Part shown: in pieces, positions 43,387 to 51,777 of the stretch
Position numbering within the stretch: the first letter of the stretch is position 1
Layout of the letters: every line of letters starts with the position of its first letter
From: an uncultured Prevotellaceae bacterium
Lineage (GTDB): Bacteria; Bacteroidota; Bacteroidia; Bacteroidales; Muribaculaceae
Direction: 5' to 3'
Length of the DNA stretch: 63,096 nucleotides
NCBI GenBank assembly: GCA_900314215.1
Contig: OMUK01000013.1
Location: 1-63,096, forward strand
Notes under the pieces: model-generated
Told to the model about the DNA's origin: nothing
The model's database searches: none
The model's input: only the letters and a program-made list of their open reading frames with translations
Translations under genes and position numbers: made by a program

Positions 43387-45686
43387 AACATCGATTACTC
43401 AAACTGATAGCTCTGGCAGCGATTGCCCTCATGGCAGTCGCTTGCTCCACCACAGCGCGGCTGGGGAGCGGCGAGACGCTCTATACCGGCGTGAAGAAGC
43501 TCGACTATGTGCAAGACGACAGCGTGAAGATTGCCGCCGATGTGCAAGACGCCATCTTCACCACCATCAATGTGAAGCCCAACAACCCGCTCTACTCGCC
43601 CTATTACCGCACGCCGTTGCCCATCGGCCTGTGGGTGTATAACCACTGGGACGAGAACTCGACCGGCCTCAAGGGCTGGCTCTACAAGAAACTGGTTGCC
43701 GATCCCAAACTCATAAGCCACGTGCGCCCCGGTACCCGTGTCGACATGATCAACACGCTGTTGCGCAACAACGGCTACTTCGGCTCGAGCGCCAAGTATG
43801 CGCTCAACTACAACAAGAAGAACAAAAAGAAGGCCAGCATCACCTACACGGTGCGGGTGCACAAGCCCTATGTGCTGGGCCAGATCAAGCCTCTTGGCTC
43901 CAATACACCCGTGGGCGACTTCATCGACTCTTGCGCGCGTGTCAACCATTACTACCAGTCGGGCAACCGCTACTGCCTCGACTCGCTCAACCAGGTGCGC
44001 ATCGACATCACCAATGCCTTGCGCAACAGCGGCTTCTACTTCTTCCGCCCCGAGTATATCCAGTATTTGGCCGACAGCGTGACCACCCGCGGCGTGATCA
44101 ACATGCAGATGACCAAGGCCAGCAATGTGCCCAACTCGGCGCTCGTGCGCTACTATGTGAACGACGTCACGGTCACTGTGTTCAATTACAAGGCCGGCGG
44201 CACCCCCGACACCACCCTCACCCCACGGTGCACGCTGGTGAAATACGACCCCATCAGGGTGCGCGATGCCTCGGTGCTCTCCTGCATCAGGTCGCGCAAG
44301 GGGCGCCCCTTCAAGGTGGGCAATATGGACCGCATGCAGGTGCAGCTCTCCAACTTGGGCATCTTCAGCAACGTTGACATGCGAGTGACTCCTCTCGACT
44401 CGACCGACGACAATGGCAACGGCCTGCTCGACCTGGCCATCAATTGCACCCTCGACCGCCCACTCGAGGCCAATGTGCAGGTGCAGGGGGCCTATAAGTC
44501 AAATAGCTTCCTGGGCCCCGGCCTCAAGGCTGGCGTCACCCACAAGAATCTCATGGGCGGCGGCGAGCGCCTGAGCGTCGACCTGCGTGCCTCCTATGAG
44601 TGGCAGACGGGCAAGGGCGGAGCCTATAAGAACAGCGAGTTCAACTCCTATGAGTTTGGCTACAACGCCGAGCTCGCCATCCCCCGGCTGCTTGCGCCCA
44701 AGTTTGTCGACCGCAGCCGCCGCTACGTGAACTGGACACGCTTCTCGCAATATGCCAGCATCCTCAACCGTCCCGACTATTTCAAGATGCTGCAGCTGGG
44801 CTTGGCCTTCACGTGGCAATGGCATGCCAATAGGCACATGCTCAATGAGTTCACGCCGTTTAAACTCGTCTATAGCAAGCTGCTCACCACCACGGCGGCC
44901 ATGGACTCGGTCATGGACATGAACCCCGTGGTGAAAAACAGCTTCGACAACACCTATATTCCCTCGATGGAATACTCGTTTACCTATACCAACACCTTTG
45001 GCCGCAGCACCATCACCTGGAATGTCGACACCAAGGAGGCCGGCAACATCTTTGCCGGCATATGGGAACTGGCTGGCAGCAAAAACGACAAGAAGCTCTT
45101 TGGCACGCCGTTTTCTCAATTCTTCAAGGCCCAGACGCAACTGGTGTGGAACTATGCGCTCAGCGAGTCGTCGCAGCTGGTGTCGCGCCTCTTTGTGGGC
45201 GTGGCTCATGCCTATGGCAACTCAAGCGAGGTGCCCTACAGCGAGCAGTTCTACTCGGGCGGCGCCAACTCGGTGCGTGCCTTCACAATACGCTCGCTGG
45301 GCCCCGGCAGCTACCGCGCTGCCAAGGACAACAGCTTTGGTTACTACGACCAGACGGGTACCTTCAAATTTGAGAACAACTGGGAATACCGCTTCCCGAT
45401 ACTGGGCTACCTGCATGGCGCAATCTTCCTCGATGCCGGCAATGTGTGGCTGCTCAAGAACGACGACGACCGCCCCGGCGGCAAGTTGAAGATGAGCAAA
45501 TTCTTCGACCAGCTGGCCCTGGGCACCGGTGTGGGCCTGCGCTTCGACATGAGCATGCTCGTGGTGCGCGCCGACCTGGGCATCGGCATCCACGCCCCCT
45601 ACGAGACGGGCAAGAGCGGCTACTACAACATACCCAAGTTTAAAGATGGTCTCGCCTTCCACCTGGCCATTGGCTACCCATTCTAG
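43383..45686 (+). CDS. tamL: TamL, lipoprotein Omp85/BamA-family barrel
   Basis: 767 residues. A lipobox AVAC (Cys21) makes it a lipoprotein, the hallmark of TamL as opposed to TamA. POTRA-like repeats occupy about 25-355, and a 16-strand surface-antigen barrel the rest. The barrel shows the Omp85 signature region (EQFYSGGANSVRAFTIRSLGPG) near 620 and an aromatic C-terminal end (LAIGYPF). It is the outer-membrane partner of the preceding TamB through coupled translation (ATGA). Confidence 0.93.
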   Translation: MKHRLLKLIALAAIALMAVACSTTARLGSGETLYTGVKKLDYVQDDSVKIAADVQDAIFTTINVKPNNPLYSPYYRTPLPIGLWVYNHWDENSTGLKGWLYKKLVADPKLISHVRPGTRVDMINTLLRNNGYFGSSAKYALNYNKKNKKKASITYTVRVHKPYVLGQIKPLGSNTPVGDFIDSCARVNHYYQSGNRYCLDSLNQVRIDITNALRNSGFYFFRPEYIQYLADSVTTRGVINMQMTKASNVPNSALVRYYVNDVTVTVFNYKAGGTPDTTLTPRCTLVKYDPIRVRDASVLSCIRSRKGRPFKVGNMDRMQVQLSNLGIFSNVDMRVTPLDSTDDNGNGLLDLAINCTLDRPLEANVQVQGAYKSNSFLGPGLKAGVTHKNLMGGGERLSVDLRASYEWQTGKGGAYKNSEFNSYEFGYNAELAIPRLLAPKFVDRSRRYVNWTRFSQYASILNRPDYFKMLQLGLAFTWQWHANRHMLNEFTPFKLVYSKLLTTTAAMDSVMDMNPVVKNSFDNTYIPSMEYSFTYTNTFGRSTITWNVDTKEAGNIFAGIWELAGSKNDKKLFGTPFSQFFKAQTQLVWNYALSESSQLVSRLFVGVAHAYGNSSEVPYSEQFYSGGANSVRAFTIRSLGPGSYRAAKDNSFGYYDQTGTFKFENNWEYRFPILGYLHGAIFLDAGNVWLLKNDDDRPGGKLKMSKFFDQLALGTGVGLRFDMSMLVVRADLGIGIHAPYETGKSGYYNIPKFKDGLAFHLAIGYPF

Positions 45687-45778
45687 GGGTGCCATTTTCC
45701 CCGCTTGAAATGTTAAATTTTCTTGGTTTTTGACTTAAAAATAGTAAAATATGGAAACCGATAATGGTCTTTTTTTCT

Positions 45779-45786
45779 TATTTTTG
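45779..45786 (+). promoter_or_regulatory. -7 box (TATTTTTG)
   Basis: TAnnTTTG match 30 bases before ATG 45816. Confidence 0.5.
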
Positions 45787-45815
45787 CTATACAAAATGTT
45801 TAAAACCTTACAATT

Positions 45816-46127
45816 ATGTCAAAAACGATAGATTTACAAGTCGATAAAACCATGCGTCTTGTCGACGGCGTGAAGGCCCATTTAAATGAGTTGCTCGACA
45901 AGGGCGTTGATGCCCACGTGCTCGACGACTTGGTGGATAAGACCCGCCACATGAAGCAGCTGGACCAGGAGTGCGACGCGCTGCACGACCAGCTCTCGGC
46001 CAAGACCAGAGCTAAAAATGACATTCTGAATAGTGTGAAAACCGGCTATGCCGACTTGCGCAAAATCCTGCGCGACAACTACCCGCAAGAGGAGTGGGAG
46101 AAATACGGCCTGCTCGACAAGCGATAA
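45816..46127 (+). CDS. Small coiled-coil protein
   Basis: 103 residues, highly charged and helical throughout, with a heptad-like pattern around LDQECDALHDQLSAKTRAKNDILNSVKTGYADLRKIL. No signal peptide. I do not know its function. Single-gene unit with its own promoter, between the TamL gene and a REP-like repeat. Confidence 0.7.
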   Translation: MSKTIDLQVDKTMRLVDGVKAHLNELLDKGVDAHVLDDLVDKTRHMKQLDQECDALHDQLSAKTRAKNDILNSVKTGYADLRKILRDNYPQEEWEKYGLLDKR

Positions 46128-46180
46128 TTCCTGCCCGCCACACGTTTCACCTTGATGGCATTGCCGATTTGTTTTAACCC

Positions 46181-46243
46181 ACCTGTAGGGGCCGGTCTTG
46201 TGCCGGCCCACGACAATGTTGCATCCTATTTTATTGATTATGT
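46181..46243 (+). repeat. REP-like repeat, copy C
   Basis: GTAG (46185-46188) followed by a palindrome with arms 46189-46195 and 46203-46209 around TCTTGTG, then an AT module that is the reverse complement of the one in copy A. The first ~50 bases match copy A with few changes. Confidence 0.75.
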
Positions 46244-46325
46244 GAAATTAATGCCGAGAAGCAATCGGCATGTTATTTATTGCGTGCCGACGGCTCTAAG
46301 AGCCGCGCCCTGCTATCATATACAA

Positions 46326-46369
46326 CAAAAAAACAGCCTCTATTTCGCCAAGCGGGTGGAATAGAGGCT
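46326..46369 (-). terminator. ptb-buk operon terminator
   Basis: On the minus strand, arms 46369-46360 and 46344-46335 form a 10-bp stem followed by seven T. A smaller 6-bp hairpin (46381-46397) precedes it. Confidence 0.8.
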
Positions 46370-46415
46370 AAATCTAATAGTGCCTCAAATGGAGGCACCG
46401 CATTATTGTACCACT

Positions 46416-47477
46416 TTATTCATAGGTTTGGGCTTTGACCTTGCCGGTGAGTACCGAGAATGCATTGCTGGCCAGAGCGCCCATCTCGTCCTCGCCAGGG
46501 AAGCAGTGGGTGGGGGCGATGAAGTCGATGCGCTGGCGCAGCCGCTTCACCACATACTCGTTGCGGGCGATGCCGCCCGTGAGCAGGATGGCGTCGACCT
46601 TGCCGTAGAGCACAGCTGCCTCGGCCACGATATTCTTGGCAGTGTGGTATATCATGGCGTTGAGTATGAGCTCGGCATACTTGTCGCCCTCGTTGATGCG
46701 GCGTTCCACCTCTCTCACGTCCTTGGTGCCCAGCAGTGCCATGAGGCCTGCCTGGCCAGCCACACGCTTGAGCAATTCATCCTCGGTATACTTGCCGCTG
46801 AAGCACAGCCTGATGAGGTCGGCAGCCGGCAGTGAGCCGGCACGCTCGGGCGAGAAGGGACCCTCGCCGTCGAGAGCGTTGTTGGCATCGACGGCACGGC
46901 CATGGTCGTGGGCTGCAATCGAGATGCCGCCACCCATGTGGCATATGATCAGGTTCAGGTCCTCGTAGCGCTTGCCTATCTCGTTGGCATAGCGGCGGGC
47001 GATGGCGCGCTGGTTGAGGGCGTGCCATATGCAGATGCGGTGCATGAGCGGCGAGCCGCATATGCGGGCATAGTCGTTGAGTTCGTCGACCACGCCGGGG
47101 TCGGCGATGAAGCTGCGGCAGCCAGGTATGTCCTTGGCGATGGAGTGGGCAATGAGGCAGCCCAGGTCGCAGGCGTGCTTGTGTATGGCATTGCGCGTGT
47201 CGTCGAGCATCTTCTGGTTGATTTCATACACGCCGCCTGCCATGGGCTTCGACAGGCCGCCTCGGCCTATCACGGCCGAGAAGGTGAATGGCACGTTGAG
47301 CCGTTTCAATTCATCGATGATGAGCTGGCGGCGAAAGTCAAACTCGTCGGTCACCTCGGCAAATTGTTCCAATTCTTCGGGGCGATGGTCGATACTGCGC
47401 AGCAACATGGGTTTCTCGTCCTCATATACTGCAAGTTTGGTCGAGGTAGAACCAGGATTTACTACTAAGATGAGCAT
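46416..47477 (-). CDS. buk: Butyrate kinase
   Basis: 353 residues, ASKHA fold. N-terminus LILVVNPGSTSTKLAVYEDE, then SAVIGRGGLSKP, LIICHMGGGISIAAHDHGRAVD and LLTGGIARNEYVVKRL. It converts acyl phosphate (butyryl or branched short-chain) and ADP to acid and ATP. Acetate kinase is less likely given the length and N-terminus. It pairs with ptb 53 bases upstream on the same strand. Confidence 0.93.
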   Translation of the reverse strand: MLILVVNPGSTSTKLAVYEDEKPMLLRSIDHRPEELEQFAEVTDEFDFRRQLIIDELKRLNVPFTFSAVIGRGGLSKPMAGGVYEINQKMLDDTRNAIHKHACDLGCLIAHSIAKDIPGCRSFIADPGVVDELNDYARICGSPLMHRICIWHALNQRAIARRYANEIGKRYEDLNLIICHMGGGISIAAHDHGRAVDANNALDGEGPFSPERAGSLPAADLIRLCFSGKYTEDELLKRVAGQAGLMALLGTKDVREVERRINEGDKYAELILNAMIYHTAKNIVAEAAVLYGKVDAILLTGGIARNEYVVKRLRQRIDFIAPTHCFPGEDEMGALASNAFSVLTGKVKAQTYE

Positions 47478-47530
47478 AGTATTATATAATATATGTGAAG
47501 TTTAAATGAGTATGTTTGTTTTTGGAAGAA

Positions 47531-48433
47531 TTAAATTGAGGCTACGGCCAGGCTGTAGAATTTGCACTCGGGGCTGTCGGCCCTCGAGCTCAGTACCACT
47601 GGCGCTTGGGCACCTTGCAGCAGCCCGGCGGTGACGGCGCTAGCAAAGAGCGTGATGGTTTTGTAGAACACGTTGCCGGCCTCGATGTCGGGGAATAGCA
47701 GCACGTCGGCCTCGCCGTCGATGGGCGAGTCGATGCCTTTCTCTTGCAGGCTCTCCCTGTCGAGCGAGGTCTTGAGATCGAGCGGGCCGTCGATGATGAC
47801 CTTGCCAAAGTCGCCGTTGCCGGCCATCTGCTTGAGCTGGGTATAGTCGGCTGTGAAGGGGAACGTCTTGGCATTGGTCTTCTCGGTGCAGTGCACGAGC
47901 GAGATGCGGGGCTCCTCGATGCCCAGCAGCGAGCACATGCGCGTCATGTATTTCACTTGCGCGACGCGCTGCTCCAGGGTGGGATAGGGGATCACTGCCG
48001 CGTCGCCAAATAGCAACAGCCTCTTGAGCTGAGGCACTTGGGTGATGGCCACGTGGGTGAGGACATTGCCGCGGGGCAGTATGCCCGTCTGCTTGTTGAG
48101 CACGGCGTGCAGCAGGTCGTCGGTGTTGATGAGTCCTTTCATCAGCACGTCGGCCTCGCCGTCACGCACCAGTTGCACGGCTCTGGCGGCTGCCTCGACG
48201 GGGCTCTCGGCGTCGACATATCTCACGTGGGCGTCTTCACCATCCAGCTTGAACTGGCCTTGCAGGTGTTGCTTGCAGCCCACAAAGGTGAAGTCGGCAA
48301 TGTTATGCGCCAGCGCCATTGCGCAGGCTTGGGGAGTGTGGTCATCGGCTGCCCACACTACGGCCACTCTTTTCCTTGCTTCGCGCTTGCCGAGGTGTGC
48401 TACCAGCTCGGCAAAGCTCTTGATAGGTTTCAT
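47531..48433 (-). CDS. ptb: Phosphate butyryltransferase
   Basis: 300 residues of the phosphotransacetylase fold: EADVLMKGLINTDDLLHAV, GDAAVIPYPTLEQR and FPDIEAGNVFYKTI. It swaps CoA for phosphate on short acyl groups, so with buk it gains ATP from butyryl-CoA or branched-chain acyl-CoA, or works backwards to activate the acids. No butyryl-CoA synthesis genes are in the window. Confidence 0.9.
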   Translation of the reverse strand: MKPIKSFAELVAHLGKREARKRVAVVWAADDHTPQACAMALAHNIADFTFVGCKQHLQGQFKLDGEDAHVRYVDAESPVEAAARAVQLVRDGEADVLMKGLINTDDLLHAVLNKQTGILPRGNVLTHVAITQVPQLKRLLLFGDAAVIPYPTLEQRVAQVKYMTRMCSLLGIEEPRISLVHCTEKTNAKTFPFTADYTQLKQMAGNGDFGKVIIDGPLDLKTSLDRESLQEKGIDSPIDGEADVLLFPDIEAGNVFYKTITLFASAVTAGLLQGAQAPVVLSSRADSPECKFYSLAVASI

Positions 48434-48506
48434 AAGGTTTAATTCGGGTTTTAGTTGTTTATATTAATTGCGTTGCCCATGGCTCGCAGTTGAGCTATCG
48501 GCGTTA

Positions 48507-48538
48507 CAAATGTAAAGATTATCTGCTGTATTGTCAAC
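48507..48538 (-). promoter_or_regulatory. ptb-buk promoter
   Basis: On the minus strand: TTG (part of TTGAC), a 20-base spacer and TACATTTG (48507-48514). The transcription start is about 65 bases before ptb. Confidence 0.7.
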
Positions 48539-48706
48539 TTTTTTAGCCTGAATTTTGCACATTTTTTTGATTTTCGTGTAATTTCGGGGCTGGAGCGGGG
48601 TGCTGCTCGGGTTCACGCGTGGTGACGCGCTTGTAAAATTTTAGTAAAATTTTTTCTGCTTTGTGCTAAAAAGTGGCAAATTGTTTTTTTTACTGAAAAA
48701 AAACTT

Positions 48707-48714
48707 TATATTTG
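48707..48714 (+). promoter_or_regulatory. -7 box (TATATTTG) upstream of structured RNA
   Basis: TAnnTTTG match. A transcript would begin near 48720 and run toward glpK, about 600 bases away. Confidence 0.55.
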
Positions 48715-48715
48715 C

Positions 48716-48870
48716 AATATGAAAGACGTGTAAACATGAAGAGTTGTGGGGGAATCTCGATGCCCCTCACGCGCAACTTGCCTTAAAGGTTGCATGCTGG
48801 CTCTACCGGTTGATTGATTATGCAATCTATGAAATTGGAGTGAAATAGACCACAAGTTGCGTGATGTGGA
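48716..48870 (+). ncRNA. Candidate regulatory RNA/leader upstream of glpK
   Basis: Two pairings share a strand and exclude each other. Hairpin A pairs 48746-48752 with 48763-48770. Stem B pairs 48767-48780 with 48853-48864 (12 bp with a two-base bulge). Within B, GGTTGCAT near 48787 pairs with ATGCAATC near 48819. A 16-codon frame overlaps hairpin A. The pattern resembles attenuators or riboswitch-like leaders, but the class is not one I recognise. Confidence 0.45.
48736..48786 (+). CDS. Possible 16-aa leader peptide
   Basis: ATG to TAA encoding MKSCGGISMPLTRNLP. Its stop lies just past the shared pairing strand of the two alternative stems, so ribosome passage could decide which forms. It has no run of a single amino acid as in classical attenuators. 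Chance occurrence is quite possible. Confidence 0.25.
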   Translation: MKSCGGISMPLTRNLP

Positions 48871-48943
48871 ACAATGATGCTTTCATAACAAAATTTTTAT
48901 CTTAAAAAATGTTAATATATTTCCGTTTTTAAGAAGAACTTTA

Positions 48944-48951
48944 TATGTTTG
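48944..48951 (+). promoter_or_regulatory. -7 box (TATGTTTG), possible glpK promoter
   Basis: TAnnTTTG match about 370 bases before glpK. The leader would include the small frame at 49112. Confidence 0.5.
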
Positions 48952-49111
48952 CAAGTGAGATAATCAAATTTATGTCAAAAACGAAATATAAGGTAACCGA
49001 AACGAAACAAACTTTATAACTCTTTATTTTCGGTAAATGACATGACTTTTATTTGAAACTGAAATTGAAAAAATGAGTAAAATTGAAGTATACATATCAT
49101 TTTTATAAATT

Positions 49112-49288
49112 ATGATTGCGCTTGAGCCGGCCTGCCCCCATGTGAAGGGCGCCAGCACGATGCCTTCTGAATTGACCACATGCGATACCATCGCATTCTT
49201 CCTGACTGAGGAGCGACGCCAACCGCTGCCTCGCATGAAATTCCCGTTTGAAAACAACTATTACAAAATAACTCAACTATTTAATTAA
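49112..49288 (+). CDS. Possible 58-aa small protein before glpK
   Basis: ATG to TAA, ending MKFPFENNYYKITQLFN, 37 bases before glpK. GC content is higher than the flanking leader, which suggests coding or a conserved RNA. A minus-strand frame also covers it. I do not recognise the product, and the whole could be an untranslated leader. Confidence 0.3.
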   Translation: MIALEPACPHVKGASTMPSELTTCDTIAFFLTEERRQPLPRMKFPFENNYYKITQLFN

Positions 49289-49325
49289 TAGCCAAACTTA
49301 ACCACTAATTAAAACCTAAATTTTT

Positions 49326-50813
49326 ATGGAACAGTACATTCTTGCACTTGATCAAGGTACGACCAGTTCACGTACCGTTGTATTTGACCACAATGGCCAA
49401 ATTAAGTCGGTAGCTCAAAAAGAGTTCAAACAGTACTTCCCCAAACCCGGATGGGTAGAGCATGACCCCAATGAGATTTGGTCATCTCAGGCTTCAACCA
49501 TCGCCGAGGCTATTTCGCAAATCGACATCAACGGCCTCGATATCGCTGGCATCGGTATCACCAACCAGCGTGAGACCACCATCGTGTGGGACGTTGACAC
49601 CGAGGAGCCTATCTACAACGCTATTGTGTGGCAAGACCGCCGCACGGCCGAGTTCTGCGACAAGCTGAAAGCACAGGGTCTCGTCGACATGATTCGCGAG
49701 AAGACTGGCCTTATCATCGATGCCTACTTCAGCGGCACCAAGATTAAGTGGATACTCGACAATGTGCCTGGCGCACGCAAGCGTGCCGAGCAAGGCAAGC
49801 TGCGTTTCGGCAACGTCGACTCTTGGCTCATCTGGCGTCTCACCCGCGGCGAGGCTCACGTGACCGATGTGACCAACGCTTCACGCACGATGCTTTTCAA
49901 CATCAACGAGCTCAAGTGGGATGAGGACCTGCTCAAGCTTCTCGACATTCCTGCAAGCATGATGCCCGAGGTGAAGTCGAGCAGCGAGATTATGGCTCAC
50001 ACCAAGTCTACAATCTTTGCTCACGAGGTGCCTATCGCAGGTGTGGCTGGCGACCAGCAGGCTGCCCTCTTTGGCCAGATGTGCGTTGAGCCAGGTGCTA
50101 TCAAGAACACCTATGGCACTGGCTGCTTTGTGATGCTCAACATCGGCGACAAGCCTATCCTGAGCAAGAACAACCTGCTCACCACCGTGGCCTGGAAGAT
50201 TGGCGACAAGGTGAACTATGCTCTTGAGGGCTCAATCTATGTGGGCGGTAGCGTTGTGCAATGGCTGCGCGACGGCCTGGGCATCATCAAGTCGTCGGGC
50301 GAGGTTGAGGCTCTGGCTTCGACAGTTCCCGACAGCGGCGGCGTTTACTTCGTGCCTGCCCTCACCGGTCTGGCTGCTCCTTACTGGGATCCTTATGCAC
50401 GCGGCACTATCGTGGGCATCACCCGTGGCACCACGGCAGCTCACATCGCTCGCGCTGCCCTCGATGGCATCGCATTCCAAACCTACGACATCGCTCAGGC
50501 TATGGCCAAGGACATGAACCACCCGCTCACCGAGCTCAAGGTCGACGGCGGCGCTTCGCGCAACAACCTGCTGATGCAATATCAGGCCAACCTGCTCGGC
50601 ATCAAGGTCGTTCGCCCGAAGATTACCGAGACTACCGCTCTGGGCGCTGCTTATCTGGCAGGCCTGGCAGTGGGCTTCTGGAAAGACATCGACGAGCTCA
50701 AGAAGCAATGGCAAGTTGAGCGCACCTTCGAGCCTGCTCCCGAGAACGAGGAGATCAAGGAGGCCAAGAAGGGCTGGGCCGACGCTATCAGCCGCACGCT
50801 TACTAAAAAATAA
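49326..50813 (+). CDS. glpK: Glycerol kinase
   Basis: 495 residues, FGGY fold. [15 protein letters not shown] is the ATP-binding start, with [41 protein letters not shown] as signature 2, and [15 protein letters not shown]. It traps glycerol as glycerol 3-phosphate. Codon use here shifts to GCT, CGT and GGT more than in neighbours, suggesting high expression. glpF follows after 96 bases. Confidence 0.96.
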   Translation: MEQYILALDQGTTSSRTVVFDHNGQIKSVAQKEFKQYFPKPGWVEHDPNEIWSSQASTIAEAISQIDINGLDIAGIGITNQRETTIVWDVDTEEPIYNAIVWQDRRTAEFCDKLKAQGLVDMIREKTGLIIDAYFSGTKIKWILDNVPGARKRAEQGKLRFGNVDSWLIWRLTRGEAHVTDVTNASRTMLFNINELKWDEDLLKLLDIPASMMPEVKSSSEIMAHTKSTIFAHEVPIAGVAGDQQAALFGQMCVEPGAIKNTYGTGCFVMLNIGDKPILSKNNLLTTVAWKIGDKVNYALEGSIYVGGSVVQWLRDGLGIIKSSGEVEALASTVPDSGGVYFVPALTGLAAPYWDPYARGTIVGITRGTTAAHIARAALDGIAFQTYDIAQAMAKDMNHPLTELKVDGGASRNNLLMQYQANLLGIKVVRPKITETTALGAAYLAGLAVGFWKDIDELKKQWQVERTFEPAPENEEIKEAKKGWADAISRTLTKK

Positions 50814-50909
50814 CTAATTAACCATTATTTTCTAGTCGGGCGGAGGCCCCATCGACCTCCGCTTGTCTTAAACAAACAACATAATCAATAATCATAAAAA
50901 TCATTTATT

Positions 50910-51677
50910 ATGGATCCCGTATTAATGCATCTTTGTGCTCTTGAATTTCTGGGCACTTTAGTTCTAGTCCTCATGGGTGATGGCGTTTGCGCCGCATGTA
51001 ATCTGAATAAGAGTAAGGCTCAAGGAGCCGGCTGGGTTGTCATCGCTATCGGATGGGGTCTTGCTGTGATGGCAGGTGTCTTTGTCGCTCATGGCAGTGG
51101 CGCTCACCTGAATCCTGCTGTGACCATCGGTCTGGCTTGCTCTGGTGGCTTCAGTGCATTCCTGGCCAGCGCTGGTGTTCACGCTTCTCTCGCTGCAAGT
51201 ATCATTGGCTACATCGTGGCCCAAATGATTGGTGGTTTCCTGGGCGCAGTGCTCGTGTGGCTCGTGTATCGCGACCACTTCAACGCTACCGAGGACAAGG
51301 AAGCTGTGCTGGGCACCTATTGCACCATGCCAGCTATCGACCACAAGGCCGCTAACTTCTTCACCGAGTTGGTTGCTACCTTCATCCTGTTGTTGATGAT
51401 CATCGGTATTGGCAACTATACCGACGTTACCAATGTGGGCGCTGTGAGCGCATGGCCTATCACTGCAGTGATTGTGGCTCTGGGTATGTCGCTCGGCGGT
51501 CCTACCGGATATGCAATGAACCCTGCCCGTGACCTCTCGCCACGCATTGCTCACGCTATCCTGCCTATGGCTCACAAGCGCGACAGCGGCTGGGGCTACT
51601 CTTGGGTACCTGTGTTTGGCCCAATCTGCGGTGCTATCGTTGCAGCCTTCGTTGGCATGGCATTCGGACTTTGCTAA
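50910..51677 (+). CDS. glpF: Aquaglyceroporin (glycerol uptake facilitator)
   Basis: 255 residues, six helices and two half-helices with NPA boxes: AHLNPAVTIGL and AMNPARDLSPR. The Asp after NPAR marks a glycerol-conducting rather than a strict water channel. It lets glycerol across the inner membrane for GlpK. A strong terminator follows. Confidence 0.94.
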   Translation: MDPVLMHLCALEFLGTLVLVLMGDGVCAACNLNKSKAQGAGWVVIAIGWGLAVMAGVFVAHGSGAHLNPAVTIGLACSGGFSAFLASAGVHASLAASIIGYIVAQMIGGFLGAVLVWLVYRDHFNATEDKEAVLGTYCTMPAIDHKAANFFTELVATFILLLMIIGIGNYTDVTNVGAVSAWPITAVIVALGMSLGGPTGYAMNPARDLSPRIAHAILPMAHKRDSGWGYSWVPVFGPICGAIVAAFVGMAFGLC

Positions 51678-51699
51678 AAATTCTTATATATCCAATTTC

Positions 51700-51749
51700 A
51701 GCGTCCTGGGACTCAAGAGTGTGTCCCTTGCGTTCCAGGACGCTTTTTT
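51700..51749 (+). terminator. glpKF terminator
   Basis: 10-bp perfect stem (51700-51709 with 51735-51744), an internally pairing 25-base loop, then six T. Confidence 0.8.
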
Positions 51750-51777
51750 AGTTTAAATTAAAAATTATAACCCCATT

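Larger units (their letters stand above)
48539..49111. other. Long regulatory region between ptb and glpK
   Basis: AT-rich DNA with two plus-strand -7 boxes (48707-48714 and 48944-48951), a structured RNA candidate (48716-48870) and no supportable gene longer than a short leader peptide. Bases 48900-49100 contain AT-rich sequence in which I see no further structure. Confidence 0.6.
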
